Source of the DNA: Streptomyces sp. NBC_00285
GTDB lineage: Bacteria; Actinomycetota; Actinomycetes; Streptomycetales; Streptomycetaceae
NCBI RefSeq assembly: GCF_036174265.1
Contig: NZ_CP108055.1
Span: forward strand, 1,612,001 to 1,676,000
DNA: 64,000 nt
Direction: 5' to 3'
Below the pieces are notes generated by a model, which ran no database searches, was not told where the DNA came from, and saw only the letters and a program-made list of their open reading frames with translations. Positions 33,879-42,973 of the stretch are shown piece after piece (positions within the stretch are counted from its first letter, which is position 1; each line of letters opens with the position of its first letter). Position numbers and translations under genes: made by a program.

Positions 33879-36680
33879 GTGGCCGGTAACGGGTCGCTGC
33901 CGCACAGCACGACCGAGGTGCTCGTAGGACGCGACCGGGAACTGGAGCTGCTTCGGTCGTACGTCGACCAGGTGCTCGGGCACGGCGGGGTGCTGGTGCT
34001 GTCCGGGGAGCCGGGCGTCGGCAAGTCCGTGCTCCTTGATGCCGCGGCTGCGGCGGCGACGGCGGCCGGTGCGCTGGTCCTGCGCTCCGACGGCGTCGAG
34101 TTCCTCGCGGATCTGAGCTTCGCCGGGCTGAACCACGTACTCGAACCCCTGGTGCACGAGTACGGCGGTCTCGACCCGGTGCACCGCGAGGCGCTGACCG
34201 TGGCGCTGGGCGGGGGCGACGGTGCCCCCGTGGATCGGCTGGTCCTCTACGGGGCCGTCCTGGCGCTGCTCCGCCGGGCGGCGAGCGGCCGTCCGGTTCT
34301 GCTGATCGTCGACGACCTGCAATGGGTCGACCGGGCGAGCGCCGCCGCGCTCGCGTTCGTGGCGCGGCGGCTGGGCGGGAGCCGGGTGGGCCTTCTCGCG
34401 GCCTGCCGTCCCGGGTTCGAGATTTTCTTCGAACGCGCGGGACTTCCCGAGTTCACCGTGTCTCCGCTGGACGACAGGGCGGCGGCCGACCTGGTCGGCA
34501 CCCGCTTCCCGCTGCTCGCCGGGCGGGAGCTGCGGCGGGTCCTCGCCCAGGCCCGGGGCAACCCGCTGGCCCTGCTGGAACTACCGGGCGCGCTCGGCGA
34601 CGCGCGAGGCAGCGCGGGAGTGGTGCTCACCGACGTACTCCCGCTCAGCCGTCGACTGCAGGACCTGTATGCATCCCGGGTCGCCGAGATGCCCGCCCCC
34701 ACCCGCCGGCTGCTGCTTCTGGCCGCGCTGGAGGGCGGCGGCGACCTGTCGGTGCTGCGGGCCGCCGTCGGCCAGGACGTGCTGTCCCTTCTCGCCCCCG
34801 CGGAGCGGGCGCAACTGCTGCGGATCGAGCACCGAGGGCTGGGGCGGCTGTCCTTCCACCATCCGCTGATCCGCGCGACCGTCGTGTCGGGCTCGACCAG
34901 CGGTCAGCGGCTGGACGCCCACCACGCTCTGGCCGAGGCGCTGACCGGACAACCCGATCGACGGGCCTGGCACCTCGCCGAGGCCACGACCGATCCGGAC
35001 GAGCAGGTCGCGGCGCTCCTTGAGCACACCGCCCACCGGGTCCGCCGACGCGGCGACGCCGTCGGCGCGTTCAACGCGCTGGTACGGTCCGCGGACCTCA
35101 CTCCCGGCCCCGCGGACCGCGGCAGACGGCTGGCCGAAGCCGCCTTCGTGGGCGCGGACGTCGCCGGCGAACTGCGCACGGCGGCCGAACTGCTCGTGGA
35201 GGCCCGCCGCGCCGACCCCGGGCTGCGGGGGTCGTTGCGCGCGGCGGCCGCCGCCTCCCAGGTGCTGCTCAACCGCGACGGTGACGTCAACACCGCGCAC
35301 CGGCTCCTCGTCGGTGCCATCACGACCCGCGACGGCCGGTCCGACGGCGACGACGAGGCGCTCTTCGAGGCGCTGTGCACCCTGCGCAGGGTCTGTCTGT
35401 GCGCGGGCAGACCCGAGCTCTGGAACGCGTATCACGCCGCCATGTCGCAACTGACCGTGCCGATGCCTCCCCTCCAGGAACTGCTCGGCGACGTCTACTC
35501 CGATCCGGCACGCTCCTCGGCGGCAGCCCTCGGCCTGCTCGACGCGGTGATCCACGACCTGCATCGGGAGACGGACCCGAGCCGCATCGAACGGGTCGCG
35601 ATGGCGGCACTCTTCGTGGACCGGGCGACGGGGTGCCGTGCGGCGCTCTGGCCCGTCGTCGAGGACGGTCGCGCGGGCGGTGCGGTCGCCTCGGCTCTCA
35701 TCGGGCTGGTGGTGCTGTGCCAGGACGACTTCATGACGGGGCGGTGGGACGAGTGCGGCCGTCTCGCCGCGGAGGGGCTGGCGCTGTGCGAGGCCAACGG
35801 CTACCGGATGGTGGCCCAGCAGTTCCACCGGGCCCGGGGTCTGCTGGCCGCGGCGCGGGGCGACGACGGCACGGTGCGGGGACTGGCACAGGAGATCATG
35901 GAGTGGGCGGTACCCCGCGGCGCCCGGACCGTCGAGCACTTCGCGCGTCACATGACGGCACTGGCCGCCCTGGGACGCGGTGACCACGAGGAGGCCTACC
36001 TCGAAGCGGCGGCGATCAGCCCTGCGGGCGAGCTGGCCGCGCATGCCCCGCTGGCGTTGTGGGTGCCCATGGACCTCGTGGAAGCCGCCGTCCGCAGCGG
36101 ACGCCGAGCCGAGGCGCTCGCCCATGTCGCCGTGATGCGGCAGACGGGCCTGCCCGGCATCTCCGGCCGGCTGGCACTGGTCACCGCCGGTTCGGCCGCG
36201 CTCGTCGCCCCCGAGGACCGGGCCACCGACGCCTTCGAGGAGGCGCTCGCCGTTCCCGGTGCCGAGCGCTGGCCCTTCGACCTCGCGCGAGTCCGGCTGG
36301 CCTACGGGCAGCACCTGCGTCGGGCACGGGCCGGGAAGGACGCGGGACCGCACCTCGCCGCCGCTCTCAAGACCTTCCGCCGTCTCGGGGCCGCTCCCTG
36401 GGCCGCGCGGGCGGCCGAGGAGCTGCGGGCCGCCGGTCGTACCGCCACTCGGGGGGCCCACCAGAATCCGGTGACGAGCCCGCTCACGGAGCAGGAACAC
36501 CAGATCGCCGAACTGGCCGCCGCCGGGCTGACCAACAAGCAGATCGGCGAACGCCTGTTCCTCTCCCACCGGACCGTGGCGGCCCACCTGCACCGGATCT
36601 TCCCGAAGCTCGGTATCACCTCGCGGGTGACCCTCGGCGAGGCCCTCACCGCGCGGGAAGAGACGCGAGCGCGTCCCTGA
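33879..36680 (+). CDS. LAL-type LuxR transcriptional regulator (LAL3)
   Basis: A 933-residue LAL regulator from GTG 33879 with GAAGGGGG five bases upstream. Walker A is SGEPGVGKSVLL (about 47-58) and Walker B VLLIVDDLQWVDRASA. The middle is helical and TPR-like. The C-terminal LuxR helix-turn-helix is LTEQEHQIAELAAAGLTNKQIGERLFLSHRTVAAHLHRIF. It lies 53 bases downstream of cupin 1 on the same strand, so it is probably part of the ECF-driven transcript. It converges with and overlaps LAL4 by 35 bases at the 3' ends. LAL3 and LAL4 resemble each other more than they resemble LAL1 or LAL5 (shared FFERAGLPE, LTNKQIGERL). Confidence 0.9.
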   Translation: MAGNGSLPHSTTEVLVGRDRELELLRSYVDQVLGHGGVLVLSGEPGVGKSVLLDAAAAAATAAGALVLRSDGVEFLADLSFAGLNHVLEPLVHEYGGLDPVHREALTVALGGGDGAPVDRLVLYGAVLALLRRAASGRPVLLIVDDLQWVDRASAAALAFVARRLGGSRVGLLAACRPGFEIFFERAGLPEFTVSPLDDRAAADLVGTRFPLLAGRELRRVLAQARGNPLALLELPGALGDARGSAGVVLTDVLPLSRRLQDLYASRVAEMPAPTRRLLLLAALEGGGDLSVLRAAVGQDVLSLLAPAERAQLLRIEHRGLGRLSFHHPLIRATVVSGSTSGQRLDAHHALAEALTGQPDRRAWHLAEATTDPDEQVAALLEHTAHRVRRRGDAVGAFNALVRSADLTPGPADRGRRLAEAAFVGADVAGELRTAAELLVEARRADPGLRGSLRAAAAASQVLLNRDGDVNTAHRLLVGAITTRDGRSDGDDEALFEALCTLRRVCLCAGRPELWNAYHAAMSQLTVPMPPLQELLGDVYSDPARSSAAALGLLDAVIHDLHRETDPSRIERVAMAALFVDRATGCRAALWPVVEDGRAGGAVASALIGLVVLCQDDFMTGRWDECGRLAAEGLALCEANGYRMVAQQFHRARGLLAAARGDDGTVRGLAQEIMEWAVPRGARTVEHFARHMTALAALGRGDHEEAYLEAAAISPAGELAAHAPLALWVPMDLVEAAVRSGRRAEALAHVAVMRQTGLPGISGRLALVTAGSAALVAPEDRATDAFEEALAVPGAERWPFDLARVRLAYGQHLRRARAGKDAGPHLAAALKTFRRLGAAPWAARAAEELRAAGRTATRGAHQNPVTSPLTEQEHQIAELAAAGLTNKQIGERLFLSHRTVAAHLHRIFPKLGITSRVTLGEALTAREETRARP

Positions 36681-39327
36681 GTGCCGCGCGTGAGGCGATG
36701 CCGAGTTTCGGGAACAGCTGGTAGAGGTGCGAACCCACGGTTCGGGGCGAGAGGTGGAGACGTTCCCCGATCTGCTTGTTGGTCATTCCGGCGGCGGCGA
36801 GTGCGGCGATCTCCTGCTCCTGTGCGGTGAGAGTCACGGAGCCGTGCTTCGCTCCGCTCCGGGACCGGTAGGTGGCGCGGAGTTCTCCCATGGCCCGGTC
36901 GGCCCACGGCCGGGCGCCCAGGTGCTCGAACACCTCGGCCGCCGCGTCCAGTTGGGCTCGGGCCTGCGTGACGAAGCGCATGCGCCTGAGGCGCTCTCCG
37001 TAGGCCAGCCGGATCCGCGCCAGATCGAAGGGCCAGTCCCGCGCTCCCGGGACGGCCAGTGCTTGCTCGAAACACCGGACCGCGTCGTCATCGGATGCGA
37101 CCAGCGCGGCCGAGCCGGCCACCAGCAGCGCCAGCCGCGGAGAGAGGGCAGCGACACCGGCCTCCTGCAACGCACGCACGTGCGCCCTCGCCTCAGCGGT
37201 GCGCCGGGTGTGCACCGCTGCTTCCACCAGGTCCATGCAGGCCCACACCACGTACGGAGCATGGGACGCGAGTCGGCCCGCAGGGCTGATCGCCACGGCG
37301 TGGCGGTACGCGCATTCGTAGTCGCCGGCACCGAGTTCGGCGAGGACCCTTGCGTGGTCGGCGAAGGTTGCCGCCGTCAGAACTCCACGAGGCACGGCCC
37401 ACTGCGTGATCCGGTCGGCCATGCCCCGGCTTTCCTCGAAGTGCCCGTGGACGGCGGCGAGCAGAGCCTGGTGGTACACGAAATGCCAGGAGAAGAAGGG
37501 GTATTGACGCTCCTCGCAGATGCTCAGCCCCTCGGCGGCCAGCGTTTCGGCCTCCGCCCACCGGCCGGCCGGGAAATCCTCCAGGCACAGCTGTGCGAGC
37601 GCGTCGATGTACCGGCGTACGTGGCCGCCCCGGCGTCCTCGGCGGACCACGTCCCAGGAGACGTCCCGCGGTTCCGTGACCCGGTCGGGATTCACGGCGG
37701 CCATGTGCGGCGCCGCCGCCGGCTCCGGACGGCCGAGGACCGCGAGGAAAGGCTTCCACAGGGCGTCCCGGCCCCCGGCCCAGCACACCCGCTGCAGCAG
37801 GTGCAGTGCCTCGACGAGGGCGTCGTCCTCGCCGTCGTGTCCGTGGCTTCCGGTCTCGATGGCCTCCACCAGGAGGCGGTGAGCCATGTCGATGTCGCCG
37901 TCACCGCCGTTGAGCAGGAGGAGCGCTTTTGTGGCGGCGGTCAGCGGCGACCTGCTGACCTCCGGATCCGCGTACCGGGCCCGGTCGAGGAGCTCCGAGG
38001 CCGCCCGCAGCTCACCGGTCGCGTCGGCGCGCAGATGGGCGGCCCGGGTCAGCCGGCGTGCGCGGTCCGCGGGGCGCGGGCTCAGTTCGGCGGCCCTGGT
38101 GAAGGCGGCGACCGCTGCCGTGGCGTCACCTCGCCGGGCGGCGCGGTGCCCGGCCTCCTCCAGGAGGGCGGAGACACGCTCGTCGGGAACCAGGGTGGCC
38201 CGGCCCAGGTGCCAGGCCCGGCGCTCGGGTACCGCCGCGCGGATCTCGGCGAGCGCGCGATGGGCCTGGCAGCGCTCGTTCAGGGTGCTGGTCTCGACGA
38301 CCGCGGCCCTCGTCAACGGATGGCGGAAGTCGACCCGGTGGTTCGTACCGACGAAGGTGATCAGACGGTCCGATTCCGCCGCTGACAGCGCCGCGAGAAC
38401 CGTCGGGTCGTCCGGTCCGACATGGAGGACGCCCGGATCTCCGGTGCCGTCGAGGGCCATGAGCAGCAGGAGCCGGCGCGACGCGGCCGGGAGGCGGGCC
38501 ACGCGCGCGGCGTGGCGGTTCCGTGGACGCGGGGACCGTGGCAGTGCGTCGTGCGGATCGGTCAGCGCGTCGCGTTGCGGGCCGCTCAGCTCGGCGGGCA
38601 GCTCCACGAGCGCCAGCGGATTGCCCCGCGCCTGCGCCAGGACACGCTCCCGCGCCGGTTCGGCCAGCCCCGGGCAACGGACCCTGAGCAGTTCCGCCGC
38701 CGCGTCGCGATCCAGCGGCGGCAACTCGTACTCGGGGAGTCCGGCCCGCTCGAAGAAGGTCCCGGTTCCCGATCTGCAGGCAGCGAGGAATCCGAAGCGG
38801 CTGCCCGCCCGACGCGCGACGAGGCCCAGCACCACCGAAGAGGCCAGGTCGAAACCGGCGAGATCGTCCACGACGATGAACACGGGGTGTTCGATTGCCG
38901 CCCGGTGCAGCAGAGAGATCACCGAGTCGGCGACGTGACGGCCGTCGGGCACCGGGTCGCCCCCGTAGCCGAGCGCACTGCGCAGCACCCTGCGATGGGG
39001 GTCTACCAGGCGCTCGATCAGGTCGCTCAGCGGCAACAGCAACTGGTGCAGACCGGCGTAGGCGAGTTCGGCCTCGGACCGGACGCCGGCGGCCGAGAGA
39101 ACCCGGGCACCCGCCTCGGACATGGCTCTGGCGACCTCACGGAGCAGCACGCTCTTGCCCACACCCGGCTCTCCCGAGAGCAGCAGGGCACGGGCCGCGG
39201 TCGAGCCTTGCCCGAGCAGCTCCGTGATCTCCTGGAGGTGCCGCGCACGCCCCACCACATCAAGGGGCTGACCGGCGTCCTCGGAGGGAGTCCGGGGCGA
39301 CGGTTCGACGCGCGAGCCGAGTGACAT
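36646..39327 (-). CDS. LAL-type LuxR transcriptional regulator (LAL4)
   Basis: An 893-residue LAL regulator; ATG 39327 has GGAG five bases upstream. Walker A is SGEPGVGKSVLL. The Walker B region reads FIVVDDLAGFD rather than the DDLQWVD or DDAQWLD of the other four LALs, so the residues just after the catalytic aspartates are changed. TPR-like middle; C-terminal helix-turn-helix LTAQEQEIAALAAAGMTNKQIGERLHLSPRTVGSHLYQLFPKLGI. Its 3' end overlaps LAL3 by 35 bases in convergent orientation. A nested palindrome lies upstream at 39410-39456. Confidence 0.9.
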   Translation of the reverse strand: MSLGSRVEPSPRTPSEDAGQPLDVVGRARHLQEITELLGQGSTAARALLLSGEPGVGKSVLLREVARAMSEAGARVLSAAGVRSEAELAYAGLHQLLLPLSDLIERLVDPHRRVLRSALGYGGDPVPDGRHVADSVISLLHRAAIEHPVFIVVDDLAGFDLASSVVLGLVARRAGSRFGFLAACRSGTGTFFERAGLPEYELPPLDRDAAAELLRVRCPGLAEPARERVLAQARGNPLALVELPAELSGPQRDALTDPHDALPRSPRPRNRHAARVARLPAASRRLLLLMALDGTGDPGVLHVGPDDPTVLAALSAAESDRLITFVGTNHRVDFRHPLTRAAVVETSTLNERCQAHRALAEIRAAVPERRAWHLGRATLVPDERVSALLEEAGHRAARRGDATAAVAAFTRAAELSPRPADRARRLTRAAHLRADATGELRAASELLDRARYADPEVSRSPLTAATKALLLLNGGDGDIDMAHRLLVEAIETGSHGHDGEDDALVEALHLLQRVCWAGGRDALWKPFLAVLGRPEPAAAPHMAAVNPDRVTEPRDVSWDVVRRGRRGGHVRRYIDALAQLCLEDFPAGRWAEAETLAAEGLSICEERQYPFFSWHFVYHQALLAAVHGHFEESRGMADRITQWAVPRGVLTAATFADHARVLAELGAGDYECAYRHAVAISPAGRLASHAPYVVWACMDLVEAAVHTRRTAEARAHVRALQEAGVAALSPRLALLVAGSAALVASDDDAVRCFEQALAVPGARDWPFDLARIRLAYGERLRRMRFVTQARAQLDAAAEVFEHLGARPWADRAMGELRATYRSRSGAKHGSVTLTAQEQEIAALAAAGMTNKQIGERLHLSPRTVGSHLYQLFPKLGIASRAALRDALASLPAR

Positions 39328-39409
39328 GGGTACTCCGTACGTTCGCTCCGTCCTCCCACCGCACGGCGGGAAGACCTGAGCTCACCGTGCACCGGCCGGC
39401 GAGGGCGAA

Positions 39410-39456
39410 CATCAGTCACGTGACTGCGCGGCGACTCGCGGGTCATTTGACTGATG
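39410..39456. promoter_or_regulatory. Nested palindromic operator between LAL4 and the SsgA-like gene
   Basis: A perfect 14-bp palindrome CAGTCACGTGACTG (39413-39426) sits in the left arm of a wider inverted repeat: CATCAGTCA (39410-39418) against TGACTGATG (39448-39456). It lies 83 bases before the LAL4 start and about 125 bases before the SsgA-like start. Confidence 0.7.
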
Positions 39457-39580
39457 GTGCCGACCCACGGGGACCCCGCAGAATCGTGATGTCACTGAAT
39501 CACACGAGTGAGCGCAGGACGTAGCACACCGTGTGCCCTTCGATCCCCTTGAACCCCCCGATTCACCGAGCGGTGATGTG

Positions 39581-40030
39581 ATGAGAGAACCCGACAGCTG
39601 TACTCCGGTGGTGTGCCGGATGCTGGTCCGCCTGATCGTCGCCGAAGGAGTGGACCGGCCCGTGATGCTCGATCTGTCCTACGACAGAGCGGATCCCTAC
39701 GCGGTGTCCCTGACGTTCCACATGTGCACCGACACGACCGTGCGTTGGGTGGTCGGCCGCGAACTCCTCATGGACGGGCTGGAGAAGCTCTCCGGCGTCG
39801 GCGACATCCAGATCTGGCCCTGCCGGGACCCTGAAGCGGACAGAGTGCACATCGCGCTGTGTCCGTGGCCGAAGCAGAAAGCGGTCGTCGTGACCGCTCC
39901 GGCGCGAACACTCGGTGCCTTCCTCCGACGAACCCTCGCGGTGGTGCCCACCGGTACCGAGGAGTGCCACCTGGACATGGACGGAGCCGTCCACCAACTC
40001 CTGGGCGGCCCCGATGAGTCGCTTCGATAG
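39581..40030 (+). CDS. SsgA-like (SALP) sporulation/cell-division protein
   Basis: A 149-residue member of the SsgA/SsgB family found only in morphologically complex actinomycetes, where members guide septum placement during sporulation. The family core is VMLDLSYDRADPYAVSLTFHM, TVRWVVGRELLMDGL and VGDIQIWPC, followed by VVVTAPARTLGAFLRRTLAVVPTGTE. I chose ATG 39581 (MREPDS) because the homologous core begins about 15 residues later; GTG 39533 in frame would add 16 residues. The DUF1003 gene starts 17 bases inside its end. Confidence 0.88.
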   Translation: MREPDSCTPVVCRMLVRLIVAEGVDRPVMLDLSYDRADPYAVSLTFHMCTDTTVRWVVGRELLMDGLEKLSGVGDIQIWPCRDPEADRVHIALCPWPKQKAVVVTAPARTLGAFLRRTLAVVPTGTEECHLDMDGAVHQLLGGPDESLR

Positions 40031-40514
40031 GGGCCGTACGAGCCGGACAGCCCGGCGCCGTACGACGTCGCGGACCCCGCCCCCGGCACACAGGCACCCC
40101 GCCTATCTCGAGGTACAGAAGGAACGTGCCGAGGACGTCCAGTTGCGGACCGCCGACTGGATCACCCGGTTTGCCGGATCGATGTGGTTCGTCTACATCC
40201 ACGTGGTCGTGTTCGCGGTGTGGATGGTGTGGACGGAGAGGAGCCCGTGGCCGACGCTCACGCTGATCGTCTCCCTCGAAGCCATCTTCCTGTCCACGTT
40301 CGTGATGATCGGCCAGAACCGACAGGCCGAGTTCACCCGCAAGAAGGCCGACCACGACTACGAGGCGCAGGAACTCGAACTGCGTCACAACACCCACCTC
40401 ACAGAACTCGTCCACACGCTCACCGTCGAGATCCACGAAGCGGTGAACGCCGCGGCCACGAGTGGGACCGCGACCTGCGAGAACGGCGGGCAGACACCCA
40501 CCACCCCGGCCTGA
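40014..40514 (+). CDS. DUF1003 membrane protein
   Basis: A 166-residue protein from ATG 40014, which overlaps the SsgA-like gene by 17 bases. After a basic 30-residue N-terminus it has the DUF1003 core: DWITRFAGSMWFVYIHVVVFAVWMVW (helix 1), TLTLIVSLEAIFLSTFVMIGQNRQ (helix 2), then RKKADHDYEAQELELRHN with a predicted coiled coil. Two membrane helices with a cytoplasmic C-terminal tail. Function of the family is unknown. NDH-2 begins 71 bases later behind its own predicted promoter. Confidence 0.85.
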   Translation: MSRFDRGRTSRTARRRTTSRTPPPAHRHPAYLEVQKERAEDVQLRTADWITRFAGSMWFVYIHVVVFAVWMVWTERSPWPTLTLIVSLEAIFLSTFVMIGQNRQAEFTRKKADHDYEAQELELRHNTHLTELVHTLTVEIHEAVNAAATSGTATCENGGQTPTTPA

Positions 40515-40526
40515 GTCACCGGTGCA

Positions 40527-40553
40527 TGTCACATCGGCCCGGCCTGCGCGGTC
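40527..40553 (+). promoter_or_regulatory. ECF41-type promoter for NDH-2
   Basis: TGTCACA (40527-40533), 16 bases, GGTC (40550-40553), 32 bases before ATG 40586. Confidence 0.7.
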
Positions 40554-40585
40554 TACATGGTGACGGACAACAAGCAGAGGCAGTC

Positions 40586-41941
40586 ATGCGAGAGATTCTG
40601 ATCGTCGGCGGCGGCTACGCGGGCTTCTACACCGCCTGGGGCCTGCAGAAGAAGCTGCGTCCGGGCGAGGCGCGCGTCACGGTCGTCGACCCGCGCCCGT
40701 ACATGACCTACCAGCCCTTCCTGCCCGAGGTGGCGGCCGGTTCGGTGGAGGCACGTCACGCCGTCGTGTCACTGCGGCGGCACCTGCGCCACACCCGGCT
40801 GATCTCGGGCACCGTGACCGGGATCAGCAACGCGGACCGCACGGTGACCGTCCGCCCGGTACGCGGCGACACCTACGAGCTCCCTTACGACGTCCTCGTG
40901 GTCACAGCGGGCGCGGTGACCCGCACCTTCCCCATTCCCGGACTCGCGCAACGGGCCATCGGCCTCAAGCACGTGGAAGAGGCCGTGGCCATCCGTGACC
41001 GGCTGATGACCGCCTTCGACCAGGCCGCGTCGCTGCCGGCCGGCCCCGAGCGGCGAAAGCTGCTCACCGTCACGTTCGTGGGAGGCGGGTTCTCCGGTGT
41101 CGAGGGCTTCGGTGAACTGCTGTCACTGGCGACCGCGATGCTCAGGTCCTATCCGGAACTGACCGTCGACGACCTGTCCTTCCACCTGGTCGAGGCCCGG
41201 GGCCGCATCCTGCCCGAGGTGAGCGACAGACCGGGTGCCTGGGTGGTGCGCCACCTGGAACGCCGCGGCGCACATGTCCATCTGAACACGCAACTGCTGT
41301 CCGCCGAGGACGGTCACGTCGCCCTCTCCGACACCACGGAGTACGACTGCGAGCTGATCGTCTGGGCCGCCGGCAACGCCGCGAACCCGGTCGTGCACAA
41401 CCACACGGACCTGCCGCTCGACGAGCGCGGCCTGCTGCTGGCCCGCGCCGATCTGCGCGTGGGCACCGAGGCCGAACCCGTACCGGACGTGTGGGCCGCC
41501 GGTGACGACGCGTCCGTCCCCGACCTGGCCTCGCCGGTGCCGGGCGCCCGCACGGTACCGAACGCCCAGCACGCCGTGCGCCAGGGCAGACGTCTGGCCA
41601 GGAACCTCGTGGCCGACCTGCGCGGGCGCCGCGTGAGGAACTACCGACACGACAGCCTGGGCGTGGTGGCGACGCTCGGGCTGGGCCGGGGCATCTTCCA
41701 GTACAAGGGCATCGTCATCAAGGGATTCCCGGCGTGGCTGATGCACCGGGGCTACCACGTGCTCGCGGTACCCAGCTGGGAACGGAAGATCCGCGTTCTG
41801 GCCGTCTGGCTCACCGCGGCCCTGACAGGCCGGGATCTCGTGTCCCTCGCCTCCGTCCAGTACCCGCGGGACGCCTTCGTCGCGGGTGAGCGGACGCAGA
41901 ACCCGAGCGCCGACCGTGCGAAGGAAGGCAGCACACCATGA
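40586..41941 (+). CDS. ndh: Type II NADH dehydrogenase (NDH-2-like FAD oxidoreductase)
   Basis: A 451-residue membrane-associated flavoprotein expected to pass electrons from NADH to quinone without proton pumping. The FAD site is ILIVGGGYAGFYTAWGL at the N-terminus, the NAD site TVTFVGGGFSGVEGFGEL near residue 160, and the second FAD contact VWAAGDDASVPD near 305. The C-terminal 60 residues contain a hydrophobic/basic segment (IRVLAVWLTAALTG) consistent with membrane attachment. ATG 40586 has AGAGG seven bases upstream. The stop overlaps the next gene (ATGA). Its predicted ECF promoter suggests a stress-induced electron entry point. Confidence 0.87.
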   Translation: MREILIVGGGYAGFYTAWGLQKKLRPGEARVTVVDPRPYMTYQPFLPEVAAGSVEARHAVVSLRRHLRHTRLISGTVTGISNADRTVTVRPVRGDTYELPYDVLVVTAGAVTRTFPIPGLAQRAIGLKHVEEAVAIRDRLMTAFDQAASLPAGPERRKLLTVTFVGGGFSGVEGFGELLSLATAMLRSYPELTVDDLSFHLVEARGRILPEVSDRPGAWVVRHLERRGAHVHLNTQLLSAEDGHVALSDTTEYDCELIVWAAGNAANPVVHNHTDLPLDERGLLLARADLRVGTEAEPVPDVWAAGDDASVPDLASPVPGARTVPNAQHAVRQGRRLARNLVADLRGRRVRNYRHDSLGVVATLGLGRGIFQYKGIVIKGFPAWLMHRGYHVLAVPSWERKIRVLAVWLTAALTGRDLVSLASVQYPRDAFVAGERTQNPSADRAKEGSTP

Positions 41942-42318
41942 CCATGTGGGGTTCTCGTTTCCATCGGGGGTACGCCGTGGCCGCACGCGAGGAGGCCGCA
42001 CGCGGCCTGCCCGACATCGAGGGCTTCCTGTACCGGGAGGCTCACATGGGAGCGACATACCGCCGCGTCGCGGACTTCACCGCGCGCGTGGAGGGTCTCA
42101 CCCCCGAGCAGAAGCGGGACATCGAGCAGTGGTACGTCGCCGAGCAGAGACACGTCGCGCACCTGGTGACCGATCACATCGCCGAGCGCACCGACGCGCT
42201 GGAGGCGCAGCACCACGTCAGGATCCGGCACTGGCTGCGGGGAACACTCACCGGGATGGCGCTGATCATCCTGGCGATGATCGTGTGCGTCGTGGTGATC
42301 CTCGGCTCGTCGCGGTGA
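41938..42318 (+). CDS. Tail-anchored membrane protein coupled to NDH-2
   Basis: A 126-residue protein starting at ATG 41938, overlapping the NDH-2 stop. About 95 soluble, charged, mostly helical residues (ARVEGLTPEQKRDIEQWYVAEQRHVAHLVTDHIAER) are followed by one C-terminal membrane helix (GTLTGMALIILAMIVCVVVILG). No family recognised. Overlap with ndh suggests a partner or anchor for NDH-2. Confidence 0.72.
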   Translation: MTMWGSRFHRGYAVAAREEAARGLPDIEGFLYREAHMGATYRRVADFTARVEGLTPEQKRDIEQWYVAEQRHVAHLVTDHIAERTDALEAQHHVRIRHWLRGTLTGMALIILAMIVCVVVILGSSR

Positions 42319-42328
42319 CCGCCGTGCC

Positions 42329-42784
42329 CTAGGTACGCCCGGTGCGGTACAGGCCCCTGCCGGCGCGCTGGACGCGGGAGGAGGCGACGAGGCGGTCGAG
42401 TGTGCTGCGGACCGCGTTGATGCTTCCGCTGTCGGCGTCACGACCGAGCGCCGCGGCGACGTCACGGGCCCGTACCTCGACGTCACCGACCTCGGCGAAG
42501 TACGCCAGGATCTGCTCGGTGAGCTTTCCGTACTGCTTGTCCGCGTCGGTGTCCGCCTGTGCGGAGCCGGGCGCGGTGTGCTCGTCCGTCCGAGGAGCGG
42601 CGGCCGGTGCGACCAGCGCGCTCTCGAGGGCGCCGAGGGCCCGCTGTACCGAGCCGAGATGTGCGACGACTGCCGCCAACTCCCTTTCCAGCGCCTGCTT
42701 CTGGAACTGCAGCCGGGCCAGTTCCTCCTGAAGGCCCTCGGCGGTGACCTCGATGCTGTGTGCCGTACGGCTCGCGGAGACCAT
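42329..42784 (-). CDS. Coiled-coil protein with winged-helix-like C-terminus
   Basis: Unknown function, 151 residues from ATG 42784 (GGAG five bases upstream). Residues 12-55 form a coiled coil (LQEELARLQFQKQALERELAAVVAHL). A low-complexity Ala/Asp linker follows. The last 65 residues (LTEQILAYFAEVGDVEVRARDVAAALG, INAVRSTLDRLVASSRVQRAGRGLYRTG) look like a winged helix of the kind that reads out DNA in small actinomycete regulators. It converges with the membrane protein upstream, 10 bases apart. Confidence 0.65.
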   Translation of the reverse strand: MVSASRTAHSIEVTAEGLQEELARLQFQKQALERELAAVVAHLGSVQRALGALESALVAPAAAPRTDEHTAPGSAQADTDADKQYGKLTEQILAYFAEVGDVEVRARDVAAALGRDADSGSINAVRSTLDRLVASSRVQRAGRGLYRTGRT

Positions 42785-42906
42785 CGGTTCTCCCCCCTCC
42801 TCAACCCTTGTCGACATCATATGCAGTGCTTCGCATGTCAGACAGAGCATCTCAGTGTCTCGAACAGTGGCATTTCGCAGGTCCGTGACATCACATCGTC
42901 CGTTTC

Positions 42907-42933
42907 TGTCACAAGGGCGGGTCGGTCACGGTC
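42907..42933 (+). promoter_or_regulatory. ECF41-type promoter for ECF sigma 1 (autoregulation)
   Basis: TGTCACA (42907-42913), 16 bases, GGTC (42930-42933), 40 bases before ATG 42974. Confidence 0.7.
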
Positions 42934-42973
42934 CATGCAGCGGATGAACCGTAGCAACGGAGGCCGATGGATC

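Noticed and set aside
39480..39510. TGTCACT near the SsgA-like gene as a further ECF site
   Set aside because: Last base of the -35 differs and the bases after the 16-base spacer are CGCA.
42890..42900. TGTCACG on the minus strand upstream of the coiled-coil gene at 42329-42784
   Set aside because: No GGTC, CGTC or TGTC at 16 bases downstream (it reads CTGT), so not counted as an ECF-type promoter.
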